This document shows, piece after piece, positions 15,447 to 22,860 of a DNA stretch of 27,249 bases (positions are counted from its first letter, which is position 1; each line of letters starts with the position of its first letter). The notes under the pieces are model-generated. The model was not told the origin of the DNA. It made no database searches and was given only the letters and a program-made list of their open reading frames with translations. This DNA comes from JAKITW01 sp041598875 (GTDB taxonomy: Bacteria; Desulfobacterota; Desulfobulbia; Desulfobulbales; BM004), in contig JBFHXP010000024.1 of the NCBI GenBank assembly GCA_041598875.1, positions 1 through 27,249 of the forward strand, given 5' to 3'. Position numbers and translations under genes: made by a program.

Positions 15447-16397
15447 TTATCGTAAAAAATCCTCCACCTTCTTGAAGAGCGATCCCATTTCCGCGTGGGT
15501 GAACCAGAAAATATCCGGATCACGGAGAAACCAGGTGTACTGCCTTTTGGCATACCGCCTGGTATCGCGGGCCAGCAACCTCTGCGCCTCGTCGCGGGTC
15601 CACCGGCTCGTTATATAGTTGATCATGTGGCGATACCCGATCGACTGCATCGATTTCAAATCCTGATCATACCCCATGTCGAGCAAGGTGCGCACCTCGG
15701 CAATCAGCCCGGCGCTGATCATCAATTCCACCCGCTGGTCAATCCTTCTATACAGCTCGTCCCGCTCACAATAAAGACCTATCTTCAGGATATTCCGCTT
15801 ATCCTGCCCCCCCTTCTCCTGGTGGCGGGCGAGATGTTCCGACCAGGGTATGCCGGTAGCATAAAAGATCTCAAGGGCCCTGACAAGGCGCTGGCTGTCA
15901 TTGGGATGGATACGGGCAGCGGTTGCCGGGTCGCACCCCTGGAGTTCAAGATAGAGCCGTTCTCTCCCCCCGTCCTCAAGCCGTTTCTTGAGTCCTTGGC
16001 GCAGCGCCTCCATTTCCGGAAGCTCAAGACCGGCCCTGCCACCGAAAAGTCCGCTCAGGAGACTCTGCAGGTACATTCCAGCGCCACCAACCAGCAGGGG
16101 AAGATGACCCCGGCCGTGAATATCGGCGAGAACAGCGGTGGCGTCACTGACATATCGACCGGCGGTATAGTCTTCATCCGGATCAACAAAGTCAATAAGA
16201 TGATGCGGGGCCTGCGCCCGCTCTTCCCGGGTGGGCTTGGCGGTGCCGATATCCATGTAGCGGTATATCTGCATGGAATCAAGACCGACTATCTCAGCGG
16301 AAAACCGCCGGGCGATCTCAAGGGAAAGCGAGGTCTTGCCAATGCCGGTGGGGCCGACAAGGGCGATCAGGGGCGCAATCGAGCGGGCGTGAGTCAT
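15447..16397 (-). CDS. miaA: tRNA dimethylallyltransferase MiaA
   Basis: MiaA transfers a dimethylallyl group to A37 of tRNAs that read codons starting with U, giving i6A37. The 316-residue protein has the P-loop GPTGIGKT (15-22), LDSMQIYRYMDIGTAKP (39-55) with the conserved aspartate D40, HHLIDFVDPDEDYTAGRY, LLVGGAGMYLQSL, and the C-terminal KRQYTWFLRDPDIFWF. The ATG overlaps the stop of the upstream ZnuA-like gene by four bases (ATGA), so translation is coupled. MiaB, the next enzyme of the pathway, lies further down the same strand. Confidence 0.96.
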   Translation of the reverse strand: MTHARSIAPLIALVGPTGIGKTSLSLEIARRFSAEIVGLDSMQIYRYMDIGTAKPTREERAQAPHHLIDFVDPDEDYTAGRYVSDATAVLADIHGRGHLPLLVGGAGMYLQSLLSGLFGGRAGLELPEMEALRQGLKKRLEDGGRERLYLELQGCDPATAARIHPNDSQRLVRALEIFYATGIPWSEHLARHQEKGGQDKRNILKIGLYCERDELYRRIDQRVELMISAGLIAEVRTLLDMGYDQDLKSMQSIGYRHMINYITSRWTRDEAQRLLARDTRRYAKRQYTWFLRDPDIFWFTHAEMGSLFKKVEDFLR

Positions 16398-17317
16398 CTT
16401 TCCCCGTTTTCAAGGGCATTACGCAGGGCCTGGCCGTTGAAACGAAGGATCTGTTCATAGCTCATCCGGCCGTCAACCCCTCCCAGCGGATCGAGCAGGC
16501 CAACGCCTACCTTTGCCGCCTCGGCAAGAATTGTTGCTGATCTTTTGGACAGTTGCGGCTCGGTATAAATGATCCTGCTTCCTGATTTTTTGATTTTGCC
16601 AGTCATCTCCGCCAGGAATCTCGGGCCGGGCTCCCGTCCGGGAAAGGGCTCGATTACCCCGCCGATATGGAGGTTGTACCGGGCGAAGAGATAATTAAAA
16701 GAGGGATGAAAAAGAAAATAGGAGATACCCCGGCATGGGACAAGCAGGGCCTCAAGTTCCACGTCAAGACGCTCAAGCCCTTTTTGGAAGGCATACCCAT
16801 TGGCCCGGTACGCCCCCTCTCCCTCCGGATCGAGGGAAACAAGGACATTCACCAGTTCCGGAACCATGGCGTGAATGGTCATCGGGTCAGTCCAGAAATG
16901 GGGGTCTATGATTGTGTCAGCCCCATCATCTCCGCTCCCCCCTTTTTTGTCTTCTCCATGATCATGATCTTCCATGAAGAGTTTCTTGTGATCCGGGATA
17001 TATGCGACAAGTTCAATTTTCTGCGCGGCAGGCAGGCGGCCGATCCATTCCTTATCAAGACCCGGACCTGCGTAGAAAAGGGCTTTGGCGCCATCCAGGA
17101 GAATAAGATCCGAAGGACGCGGTTCAAATGTGTGCGGTGAGCTGCCGGGCGAAAGCAGGGTCACGACCTCCGCCCTTCCCCGGGTAATCTGAGCCAGGAT
17201 TTCGGTCAGGGGATGGATGGTGGCGCTGTAGCGGATGGGGTGTTCCCCGGAAAACGCACCGGGTGCCGGCAAAAAAAATCCCAGCGCCAGCCAGGAGAGA
17301 AATATTCGCACGAACAT
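16394..17317 (-). CDS. ZnuA-like zinc/manganese ABC transporter substrate-binding protein
   Basis: A signal peptide (MFVRIFLSWLALGFFLPAPGAFSG) leads into a cluster 9 (ZnuA/TroA) solute-binding protein of 307 residues. Likely metal ligands are H62 in SPHTFEPRPSD, H140 in IDPHFWTDP, H204 in FLFHPSFNYL and D276 in LLDPLGG, in the usual order. A short acidic histidine loop (MEDHDHGEDKK, about 115-125) stands where ZnuA has its longer His-rich loop. I chose the ATG at 17317 because AAAGG lies eight bases upstream; an ATG at 17347 is possible but has no ribosome site. No permease or ATPase gene is adjacent. It overlaps miaA by four bases. Zinc is the likely ligand, but manganese or iron cannot be excluded. 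Confidence 0.87.
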   Translation of the reverse strand: MFVRIFLSWLALGFFLPAPGAFSGEHPIRYSATIHPLTEILAQITRGRAEVVTLLSPGSSPHTFEPRPSDLILLDGAKALFYAGPGLDKEWIGRLPAAQKIELVAYIPDHKKLFMEDHDHGEDKKGGSGDDGADTIIDPHFWTDPMTIHAMVPELVNVLVSLDPEGEGAYRANGYAFQKGLERLDVELEALLVPCRGISYFLFHPSFNYLFARYNLHIGGVIEPFPGREPGPRFLAEMTGKIKKSGSRIIYTEPQLSKRSATILAEAAKVGVGLLDPLGGVDGRMSYEQILRFNGQALRNALENGER

Positions 17318-17363
17318 CCTGTTTACCTTTACGCCTTTTCTTTCCATGGCAGAAATGTCACGG

Positions 17364-17816
17364 CTAGTGGCCGGTTTTGTCGAAGGTTATCTCCGGAAGC
17401 AACCGATTCAGTTTCCTCCGGCTGATTCCGGGAACCTCAAGGAGTTCCTCTGCCGAACGTATCCCGCCCCGGCGAAGGCGAAGGGCTATTATCCGGTCAG
17501 CCAGGCGGGGTCCTATTTCCGGCAGGCTGACAAGGACATCGCGGCCGACATCGTTAATCGGCACCGGCTGATAAAAAATATGCCGTGCCTCCGCGGGAAT
17601 AGAAAGCGACTGAAAATCAAGGGGGCCGCGCACATCGCCCCCCGGCCCCTTGTCGACATTCCAGGAGGGCAGCGTTATTCCGGCAAGCCGGGCAGCAAGC
17701 AGGAGCATCCCGGCAGCAACAAGGACACAGATCCGCAAATCAGGCGAGGTCCTCTTTGAACCCGTTTCGCCGTCGATCGTTTTACTGAGCTGCGGCAGCG
17801 TCTTTCTTCTGTTCAT
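17364..17816 (-). CDS. ComEA-like helix-hairpin-helix membrane protein
   Basis: This protein of about 150 residues has a hydrophilic N-terminus, one membrane span (about 28-46, RICVLVAAGMLLLAARLAG), a linker, and tandem helix-hairpin-helix motifs at about 87-141: LVSLPEIGPRLADRII and LLEVPGISRRKLNRLL. This is the ComEA DNA-binding arrangement, used in DNA uptake; many bacteria keep such proteins without a proven role in transformation. The start is uncertain: the ATG at 17816 overlaps the cimA 3' end by 35 bases and has AAGG placed too close to it. The stop lies 46 bases before the ZnuA-like start. Confidence 0.7.
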   Translation of the reverse strand: MNRRKTLPQLSKTIDGETGSKRTSPDLRICVLVAAGMLLLAARLAGITLPSWNVDKGPGGDVRGPLDFQSLSIPAEARHIFYQPVPINDVGRDVLVSLPEIGPRLADRIIALRLRRGGIRSAEELLEVPGISRRKLNRLLPEITFDKTGH

Positions 17817-19401
17817 CCTTGAGCAGTTTGTAGGTGATGCTGTCCACCAGGGCCTGCCAGGAGGCCTCGATGATATCCTCGGAAACGCCGACCGTGCCCC
17901 ATTCGGAATCCGCATCCCGGGACTGGACAAGAACCCGCACCTTGGCCCCGGTGCCATGTTCTCCGGACAGGACCCGGACCTTGTAATCCGCCAGGGACAT
18001 CTCCTTGAGTTTAGGGTAGAAACGGGTAAGCGCCTTACGCAGGGCCTTGTCCAGGGCGTTTACCGGGCCGTTGCCCAGGGCCGCGGTATGGACCTCGTCA
18101 CCGCCCACCTCGATCCTGATGGTAGCCTCTTCCTGGGTCGAGTCCTCGTTTCTCGATTTCTGGCTCATCACCCGAAAGCCCTTGAAATCAAAGAATCTCC
18201 GCTGCGCATCCAGTGTCCCCAATGCCCGCCGCATCAGAAGCTCGAAGGACGCCTCGGCGCCCTCGTACTGAAACCCCCGGTTTTCCAGTTCCTTGAGCTC
18301 CTTGACAATGGCGTTGACAACCGGGTCGCTGCTGTCGATATTAAGGCCGAACTGCTGGGCCTTATGAAGGACATTACTCTTGCCGGACTGATCGGAGATG
18401 AGGATTCTGCGGATATTCCCCACCTTCTCAGGTTCAATATGCTCATAGGTAATCGGGTTGCGCTTGACCGCGCTGACATGGATCCCGCCCTTATGGGCAA
18501 AGGCGGCGCGGCCCACGTAGGGCTGGTACTTATTGTGGGGCAGGTTTGCCAGTTCATTGACAAAACGGGAGGTTTCGTGCAGCTTGACCAGGTTGCTGCC
18601 CGCGTTGCTTGAACGGTTCATCTTCAGGGTAAGCGCCGGAATAATCGATGTCAGGTTGGCGTTGCCGCACCGCTCGCCAAACCCGTTTATCGTCCCCTGG
18701 ACATGCGTCGCGCCGCAGGAAACAGCCATCAGCGAGTTGGCCACCGCGGTTTCGGAATCATTGTGGGCGTGGATTCCCAGGGGAATCAATAGACCCTTTT
18801 CTTCCAGATATTTTTTTACCGTGGCGATGATCTCCGGTATCTCGTTGGGCAGGGTTCCGCCGTTGGTATCGCAGAGCACCAGGCACTCGCCCCCCCCCTT
18901 GACAGCACGCTCCAGGGTGGTCAGGGCATAGTCCCGATTCTGCTTGAATCCGTCGAAGAAATGTTCGGCATCATAGATGAGATGGCGGACATGGGGCCGG
19001 AGATAGGCGAGGGATTCCTCGATGATAAGAAGATTATCCTCCAGGGAAATCCGAAGCGCATCGCGGACATGGACATCCCAGCTCTTCCCGAATATGGTGA
19101 CGCCCGGGGTCCGGGCATCGAGCATGGCCTGGATATTGGGATCCTGTTCAACGGGATTGTTGAAATTACGGGTGCTGCCAAAGGCGGTAAGCCGGGCGTG
19201 TTTCAGGTCGTAATTCCTGATCTCCTTAAAGAAGTCAACGGAGCTTGGGTTGGAACCAGGCCACCCGCCCTCGATGAAATCTATGCCCATTTCGTCAAGC
19301 TTCAGACTGATCCGGACACGATCATCCACCGACAGGTTGAAATTCTCCGCCTGGGTCCCGTCCCGCAGTGTTGTATCGTATATTATGACGTTCTGGGTCA
19401 T
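17782..19401 (-). CDS. cimA: (R)-citramalate synthase CimA
   Basis: CimA condenses pyruvate and acetyl-CoA to citramalate, the entry to the threonine-independent route to isoleucine. The protein (539 residues) opens IIYDTTLRDGTQAEN, the DRE-TIM metallolyase signature, and has HAHNDSETAVANS, GTINGFGERCGNANL and YVGRAAFAHKGGIHVSA; a C-terminal LeuA-like allosteric domain (about 405-530) follows, carrying ALGNGPVNALDKALRKAL. The length and the GGWPGSNP segment favour CimA over 2-isopropylmalate synthase. I chose the ATG at 19401, with GGTG six bases upstream; TTG and GTG codons at 19413 and 19410 are alternatives. lysC ends 47 bases upstream on the same strand. Confidence 0.93.
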   Translation of the reverse strand: MTQNVIIYDTTLRDGTQAENFNLSVDDRVRISLKLDEMGIDFIEGGWPGSNPSSVDFFKEIRNYDLKHARLTAFGSTRNFNNPVEQDPNIQAMLDARTPGVTIFGKSWDVHVRDALRISLEDNLLIIEESLAYLRPHVRHLIYDAEHFFDGFKQNRDYALTTLERAVKGGGECLVLCDTNGGTLPNEIPEIIATVKKYLEEKGLLIPLGIHAHNDSETAVANSLMAVSCGATHVQGTINGFGERCGNANLTSIIPALTLKMNRSSNAGSNLVKLHETSRFVNELANLPHNKYQPYVGRAAFAHKGGIHVSAVKRNPITYEHIEPEKVGNIRRILISDQSGKSNVLHKAQQFGLNIDSSDPVVNAIVKELKELENRGFQYEGAEASFELLMRRALGTLDAQRRFFDFKGFRVMSQKSRNEDSTQEEATIRIEVGGDEVHTAALGNGPVNALDKALRKALTRFYPKLKEMSLADYKVRVLSGEHGTGAKVRVLVQSRDADSEWGTVGVSEDIIEASWQALVDSITYKLLKDEQKKDAAAAQ

Positions 19402-19448
19402 GATATGCACCAAATCCTAATAAATGGGCGTCAAAGGGGCGGTAATCA

Positions 19449-20678
19449 CTACGCGCCGATCTCGGGCTTGTCCAGGGCAAAGGCATCGTGCAGCGCCCGA
19501 ACCGCCAGTTCCGTATATTTTTCCTCGATGACGCAGGAGACCTTTATCTCAGAGGTGCTGATCATCATGATATTGATGCCCTCTTTTGCCAGCACCTGAA
19601 ACATGGTGGTGGCAACGCCGGAATGGTTGCGCATCCCCACCCCGACAATGGAGACCTTGGCTATATTATCCGACCCGGAGACACTTTCCGCGTTGATTTC
19701 GTCGGCCAGCTTCTGCACCAGCTTCAGGGCCCGCTGATAATCGGTCCGCGGCACGGTGAAGGTCATGTCGGTCAGATCTCCGGCCCGGGTGTTCTGGATT
19801 ATCATATCAACCACAATACCGGCATCGGATATCGGCAGAAAAATCCGTGAAGCGATACCAGGGGTATCAGGAACCCTGGTGATCGTGATCCTCGCTTCAT
19901 TCTTACTATAGGTTACACCGGATACAAGCATTGACTCCATTGTCTTATCCTCCTCAACCACCCATGTGCCCTCGTTTTCCGTAAAGGTTGAACGGACATG
20001 GAGTGGGACTTTATATCGTTTGGCAAACCCCACGGAGCGGATATCGAGAACCTTGGCGCCCAGACTGGCCAGCTCCAGCATTTCCTCGTGGGATATTCTT
20101 TCTATTTTACGGGCCTTGGGACAGATATTGGGATCTGTGGTAAAGACCCCTTCAACATCGGTGAAAATCTCACACCGATCCGCGGTTAACGCGGCGGCCA
20201 GGGCAACGGCGGTGGTGTCAGACCCCCCGCGCCCCAGGGTGGTGATGTCATTTTCCTCGGTAACCCCCTGAAAACCGGCAACCACAACAACTTTGCCCTG
20301 GTCGAGATAGCTCCGCATCAGATCGGTATCAATGTTTTTTATCCGCGCCTTGGTGTGCATGGCATCGGTTGTGATTTTCACCTGATCACCCAGCAGGGAG
20401 ACGGCATCGAACCCCGCGGCCTTGACCGCCATGGCAAAAAGGGCGACCGTGACCTGTTCTCCAGATGACAGAAGGACATCCATCTCCCGAGGGTCGGGCA
20501 GTTCCTGGATCTGACCGGCCAGGGCGACAAGCTTGTTGGTCTCTCCCGCCATGGCGGAAAGGACAACGACCATCTGGTTCCCCTGCCGGTGAGAGCGCAG
20601 CACCCTGTCGGCCACCGCCCTGATCTTGGTTGTGTCGGCAACGGACGTGCCTCCGAATTTTTGAACAATTAAAGCCAT
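19449..20678 (-). CDS. lysC: Aspartate kinase LysC
   Basis: Aspartate kinase makes aspartyl phosphate, the first step to lysine, threonine, methionine and diaminopimelate. The 409-residue protein has the kinase opening IVQKFGGTSVAD, LGRGGSDTTAVALAAAL, FTDVEGVFTTDPNICPKA, and two C-terminal ACT domains (about 265-405, with VPDTPGIASRIF and VGVGMRNHSGVATTMFQ). The ACT pair normally mediates feedback by lysine and/or threonine. The ATG at 20678 has only a weak GGAA upstream. The leader carries an unusual nested hairpin (20715-20762). cimA follows in the same direction, so the two isoleucine-relevant enzymes may be co-expressed. Confidence 0.96.
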   Translation of the reverse strand: MALIVQKFGGTSVADTTKIRAVADRVLRSHRQGNQMVVVLSAMAGETNKLVALAGQIQELPDPREMDVLLSSGEQVTVALFAMAVKAAGFDAVSLLGDQVKITTDAMHTKARIKNIDTDLMRSYLDQGKVVVVAGFQGVTEENDITTLGRGGSDTTAVALAAALTADRCEIFTDVEGVFTTDPNICPKARKIERISHEEMLELASLGAKVLDIRSVGFAKRYKVPLHVRSTFTENEGTWVVEEDKTMESMLVSGVTYSKNEARITITRVPDTPGIASRIFLPISDAGIVVDMIIQNTRAGDLTDMTFTVPRTDYQRALKLVQKLADEINAESVSGSDNIAKVSIVGVGMRNHSGVATTMFQVLAKEGINIMMISTSEIKVSCVIEEKYTELAVRALHDAFALDKPEIGA

Positions 20679-20714
20679 TGACGAGATTCCATTGGTGTTG
20701 TTTACGATTCACAG

Positions 20715-20762
20715 CGGTGTCCCTGATCCGGAAAATACCCTTTCCGGAGTGACACCGGGTAT
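20715..20762 (-). promoter_or_regulatory. Nested hairpin with pseudoknot potential in the lysC leader
   Basis: On the minus strand, in order: ATACCC (20762-20757), GGTGTC (20756-20751), TCCGGAAA (20748-20741), GGGTAT (20740-20735), TTTCCGGA (20734-20727), GACACC (20721-20716). GGTGTC pairs with GACACC, TCCGGAAA with TTTCCGGA, and the whole six-base loop GGGTAT is complementary to ATACCC just outside the outer stem. It lies about 36 bases before the lysC start and has no T-run, so it is not a standard terminator. It matches no riboswitch class that I recognise. Confidence 0.6.
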
Positions 20763-20776
20763 GCCGACAAATAAAA

Positions 20777-20788
20777 GGTCTTGCGACC
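20777..20788 (-). promoter_or_regulatory. Small GNRA-loop hairpin upstream of the lysC structured element
   Basis: On the minus strand GGTC and GACC close a GCAA tetraloop, followed by TTTTATTT. The stem is only four base pairs, so this may be chance, but GNRA loops are favoured in structured RNA and it lies 15 bases before the nested hairpin. Confidence 0.3.
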
Positions 20789-20839
20789 GTGTCACACTGT
20801 AAACTGAATTCCTAAAAAATCAATACTTGAAAAAGAAAC

Positions 20840-20868
20840 TTGCCTCTCCGTTCATGTACTGTTAAAAA
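20840..20868 (+). promoter_or_regulatory. Candidate promoter for the M23-trmL-serC run
   Basis: TTGCCT (20840-20845) and TAAAAA (20863-20868) are 17 bases apart. The -35 hexamer is identical to that of the parE candidate promoter. The -10 lies inside the perfect palindrome at 20854-20876. A start near 20876 would give a leader of about 139 bases. Confidence 0.4.
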
Positions 20869-20876
20869 CAGTACAT
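20854..20876. repeat. Perfect palindrome, probable operator
   Basis: The ten-base arm ATGTACTGTT (20854-20863) and its exact complement AACAGTACAT (20867-20876) flank AAA. This size and symmetry suit a dimeric repressor. It covers the -10 of the candidate M23 promoter. Confidence 0.6.
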
Positions 20877-21014
20877 TTACTTTCAATCCGGGAAGACCAT
20901 ATCTCCGCCCTCCAGAGGTGTGAGGTATGTGACCTGAGGTGGCGCGGCCCCCTCGATTTTCTCCAGAGGGCTGAAATACCACACAAATACAGAAATATCA
21001 ATGCGAGAATTTCC

Positions 21015-22352
21015 GTGAAAACTCTTCATTCCTTTACCAAGTTTGGCGCAATTATCCTCTTCTGGGCCGTCCTGTTTCTCTTTTTTCTCTCCCCGGACGG
21101 ATACTCCCCGATCTCGTCGAACACCGATGATAGCGATGAAGACAGTACGGCCATTGCTTCAATTGCACCCGAGAATCGAATCAGACCCTACCAGACAGTT
21201 CCTTCGCCGCGGAACAATTATATCGAAAAAATCGGGGAACTACGCAGCGGAGAGGGCCTGGACGACTCCCTGAAACGATGCGACATCCCCTCCCGGGACC
21301 GGCTGGAAATTATCCGCGCGCTCTCAGAGGCGCTGGACATGCGCAAACTTCGGCCGGGCGCAAACTACACCCTTACCCTTGACGAAAGCGGCGAGCTCCA
21401 GTTCGGCACCTACGAGGTGAGCCCGATTGAAATATATGATATCTCACGGAACGAAGAGAACATTACCGCCAACCGTAAGGATATCACCCTTGAGCAGCAG
21501 ACCACCAGAATAACCGGAACCATCGACTCATCGGTATTTCTCGCCTTCACCGAGCTTGGCGAGGAACCCAGACTGATCCACGCCTTTGCCGATATCTTTG
21601 CCTCAAAGATAGATTTTAACACGGAACCCCGCTCCGGCGACACCTTTGAGGTGGTGGTTGACAAATATTACAAGGACTGCGTTTTTGTCGGATACGGCAA
21701 GATTCGCATGGCCCGGTACACCCTTGACGGCGTGACGTTTGAAGGATTTTACTATTCTTCCCCTTCAGCCAGCGGATACTTTGATCCTGCCGGCAATGAA
21801 CTTGGCACCTCGTTCCTCAAGTCACCCATCCCCTTTGGTCGGGTAACATCGGGATTTACCCGCAGCCGCCTCCACCCGGTTCTCGGCATCAAGAGACCCC
21901 ATCTCGGAGTCGATCTGGCCGCTCCGACCGGAACCCCGATCATGGCGGCATCGGACGGCCGGATAGATTTTATTGGCCGCAACGGCGGATATGGCAACCA
22001 GATCGTCATCGACCATGCCAACGGCTACCGCACCCACTACGGTCATCTCTCCCGCTTCAAAAAGGGACTGCGTAAAGGAGACCGGGTAAAGCAGAAGGAG
22101 ATCATCGGCTATGTCGGTTCCACCGGTCTTTCCACCGGGCCGCATCTTGACTATCGCATCCAGGAAAACGGTACCTTCAGGGACCCCTTTTCCCTCAAGT
22201 TCAAGCCTCGTTCCATCCTCCAGGGCAAAGCCATGGATCAGTTCAAGAATGCCCGACAGGCCCTTGCGCAACAGCTTGAGGAACCGGAAGGCAAGGTGCT
22301 TTCCGTCAGCAACGTGGTCATATCGAACAGTGAGGGCATCACCCTGCTGTAA
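21015..22352 (+). CDS. M23 family peptidoglycan endopeptidase (Csd3/MepM-like)
   Basis: An N-terminal hydrophobic anchor or signal (about residues 10-25) is followed by a LysM/OapA-like regulatory domain (about 60-145), a middle Csd3-type domain (about 165-265, SGDTFEVVVDKYY) and the LytM zinc peptidase domain (about 270-395). Zinc-site motifs are RPHLGVD (H296, D300), THYGHLSRF (H341, H344) and GPHLDYRI (H377). The last is HXD where the best-studied LytM enzymes have HXH; I recall HLDYR as common in this subfamily. Such enzymes cut peptide cross-links in the periplasm. The start is GTG with a weak GAGA upstream. trmL begins two bases after its stop. Confidence 0.9.
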   Translation: MKTLHSFTKFGAIILFWAVLFLFFLSPDGYSPISSNTDDSDEDSTAIASIAPENRIRPYQTVPSPRNNYIEKIGELRSGEGLDDSLKRCDIPSRDRLEIIRALSEALDMRKLRPGANYTLTLDESGELQFGTYEVSPIEIYDISRNEENITANRKDITLEQQTTRITGTIDSSVFLAFTELGEEPRLIHAFADIFASKIDFNTEPRSGDTFEVVVDKYYKDCVFVGYGKIRMARYTLDGVTFEGFYYSSPSASGYFDPAGNELGTSFLKSPIPFGRVTSGFTRSRLHPVLGIKRPHLGVDLAAPTGTPIMAASDGRIDFIGRNGGYGNQIVIDHANGYRTHYGHLSRFKKGLRKGDRVKQKEIIGYVGSTGLSTGPHLDYRIQENGTFRDPFSLKFKPRSILQGKAMDQFKNARQALAQQLEEPEGKVLSVSNVVISNSEGITLL

Positions 22353-22354
22353 CC

Positions 22355-22825
22355 ATGCCTTCCTCGAAAAAATTCCATATCGTCCTGGTTGAGCCGGAAA
22401 TTCCGCCCAATACCGGCAGCACCGCCCGACTATGCGGAGCCACCGATACGGTTCTTCACCTGGTGAAACCCCTTGGCTTCAGTACCGATGACAGGTATCT
22501 GCGTCGCGCAGGACTCGATTACTGGCATCATGTGGAGATCGTTTACTGGGAGAGCCTGGCCGATTTTCTTGAGAGCACTGCTGACAAACGCCTCTTCTTC
22601 TATACGACAAAGGTGTCACGCCCCTATACGGAGGCCGCATACCTCCCCGGAGACTATCTTGTGTTCGGCAAGGAAACAAAGGGACTGCCCGAAGAAATCC
22701 TCGCCGCATATGCCGACCAATGCTACACAATACCGATGAGCAATCCCAACATCAGAAGCCTCAACATGGCCACTGCGGCCGGAATCGTCCTCTATGAAGC
22801 CCTTCGTCAACAGACGGTTGAATAA
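22355..22825 (+). CDS. trmL: tRNA (cytidine/uridine-34-2'-O)-methyltransferase TrmL
   Basis: TrmL is a short SPOUT (TrmH-family) enzyme that methylates the wobble ribose of tRNA-Leu isoacceptors. The 156-residue protein has the three SPOUT motifs: EPEIPPNTGSTARLC (13-27), YLVFGKETKGLP, and IPMSNPNIRSLNMATAAGIVLYEALRQ-type motif 3 at the C-terminus, where the S-adenosylmethionine knot lies. In E. coli TrmL needs i6A37 or ms2i6A37, which MiaA and MiaB (both encoded in this window) make. It starts two bases after the M23 stop and ends 35 bases before serC. Confidence 0.95.
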   Translation: MPSSKKFHIVLVEPEIPPNTGSTARLCGATDTVLHLVKPLGFSTDDRYLRRAGLDYWHHVEIVYWESLADFLESTADKRLFFYTTKVSRPYTEAAYLPGDYLVFGKETKGLPEEILAAYADQCYTIPMSNPNIRSLNMATAAGIVLYEALRQQTVE

Positions 22826-22860
22826 AATTCACGAACACTTTTCCATATAAGGAGAAAAAA

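Larger units (their letters stand above)
20679..21014. other. 336-base divergent regulatory region between lysC and the M23 gene
   Basis: There is no credible gene here. The region holds, from left to right, the nested inverted repeat near lysC (20715-20762), a small GNRA-type hairpin (20777-20788), an AT-rich stretch, a perfect palindrome over a candidate promoter (20840-20876), and a repeated CTCCAGAGG element (20910-20918, 20961-20969) that closes a hairpin in the M23 leader. Confidence 0.7.

Noticed and set aside
20854..20876. Enterobacterial-type LexA box
   Set aside because: The CTGT and ACAG half-sites are five bases apart instead of eight, and no SOS gene follows; kept only as a generic operator candidate.
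20679..21014. Lysine riboswitch or cyclic-di-GMP (GEMM) riboswitch between lysC and the M23 gene
   Set aside because: The structured part is only about 50 bases, while a lysine riboswitch needs about 170 with a five-helix junction, and the GEMM core sequences are absent.
21015..22352. Inactive M23 peptidase because of HLD instead of HLH
   Set aside because: I recall HLDYR as typical of this Csd3-like subfamily, and the other zinc residues are kept, so loss of activity cannot be claimed.
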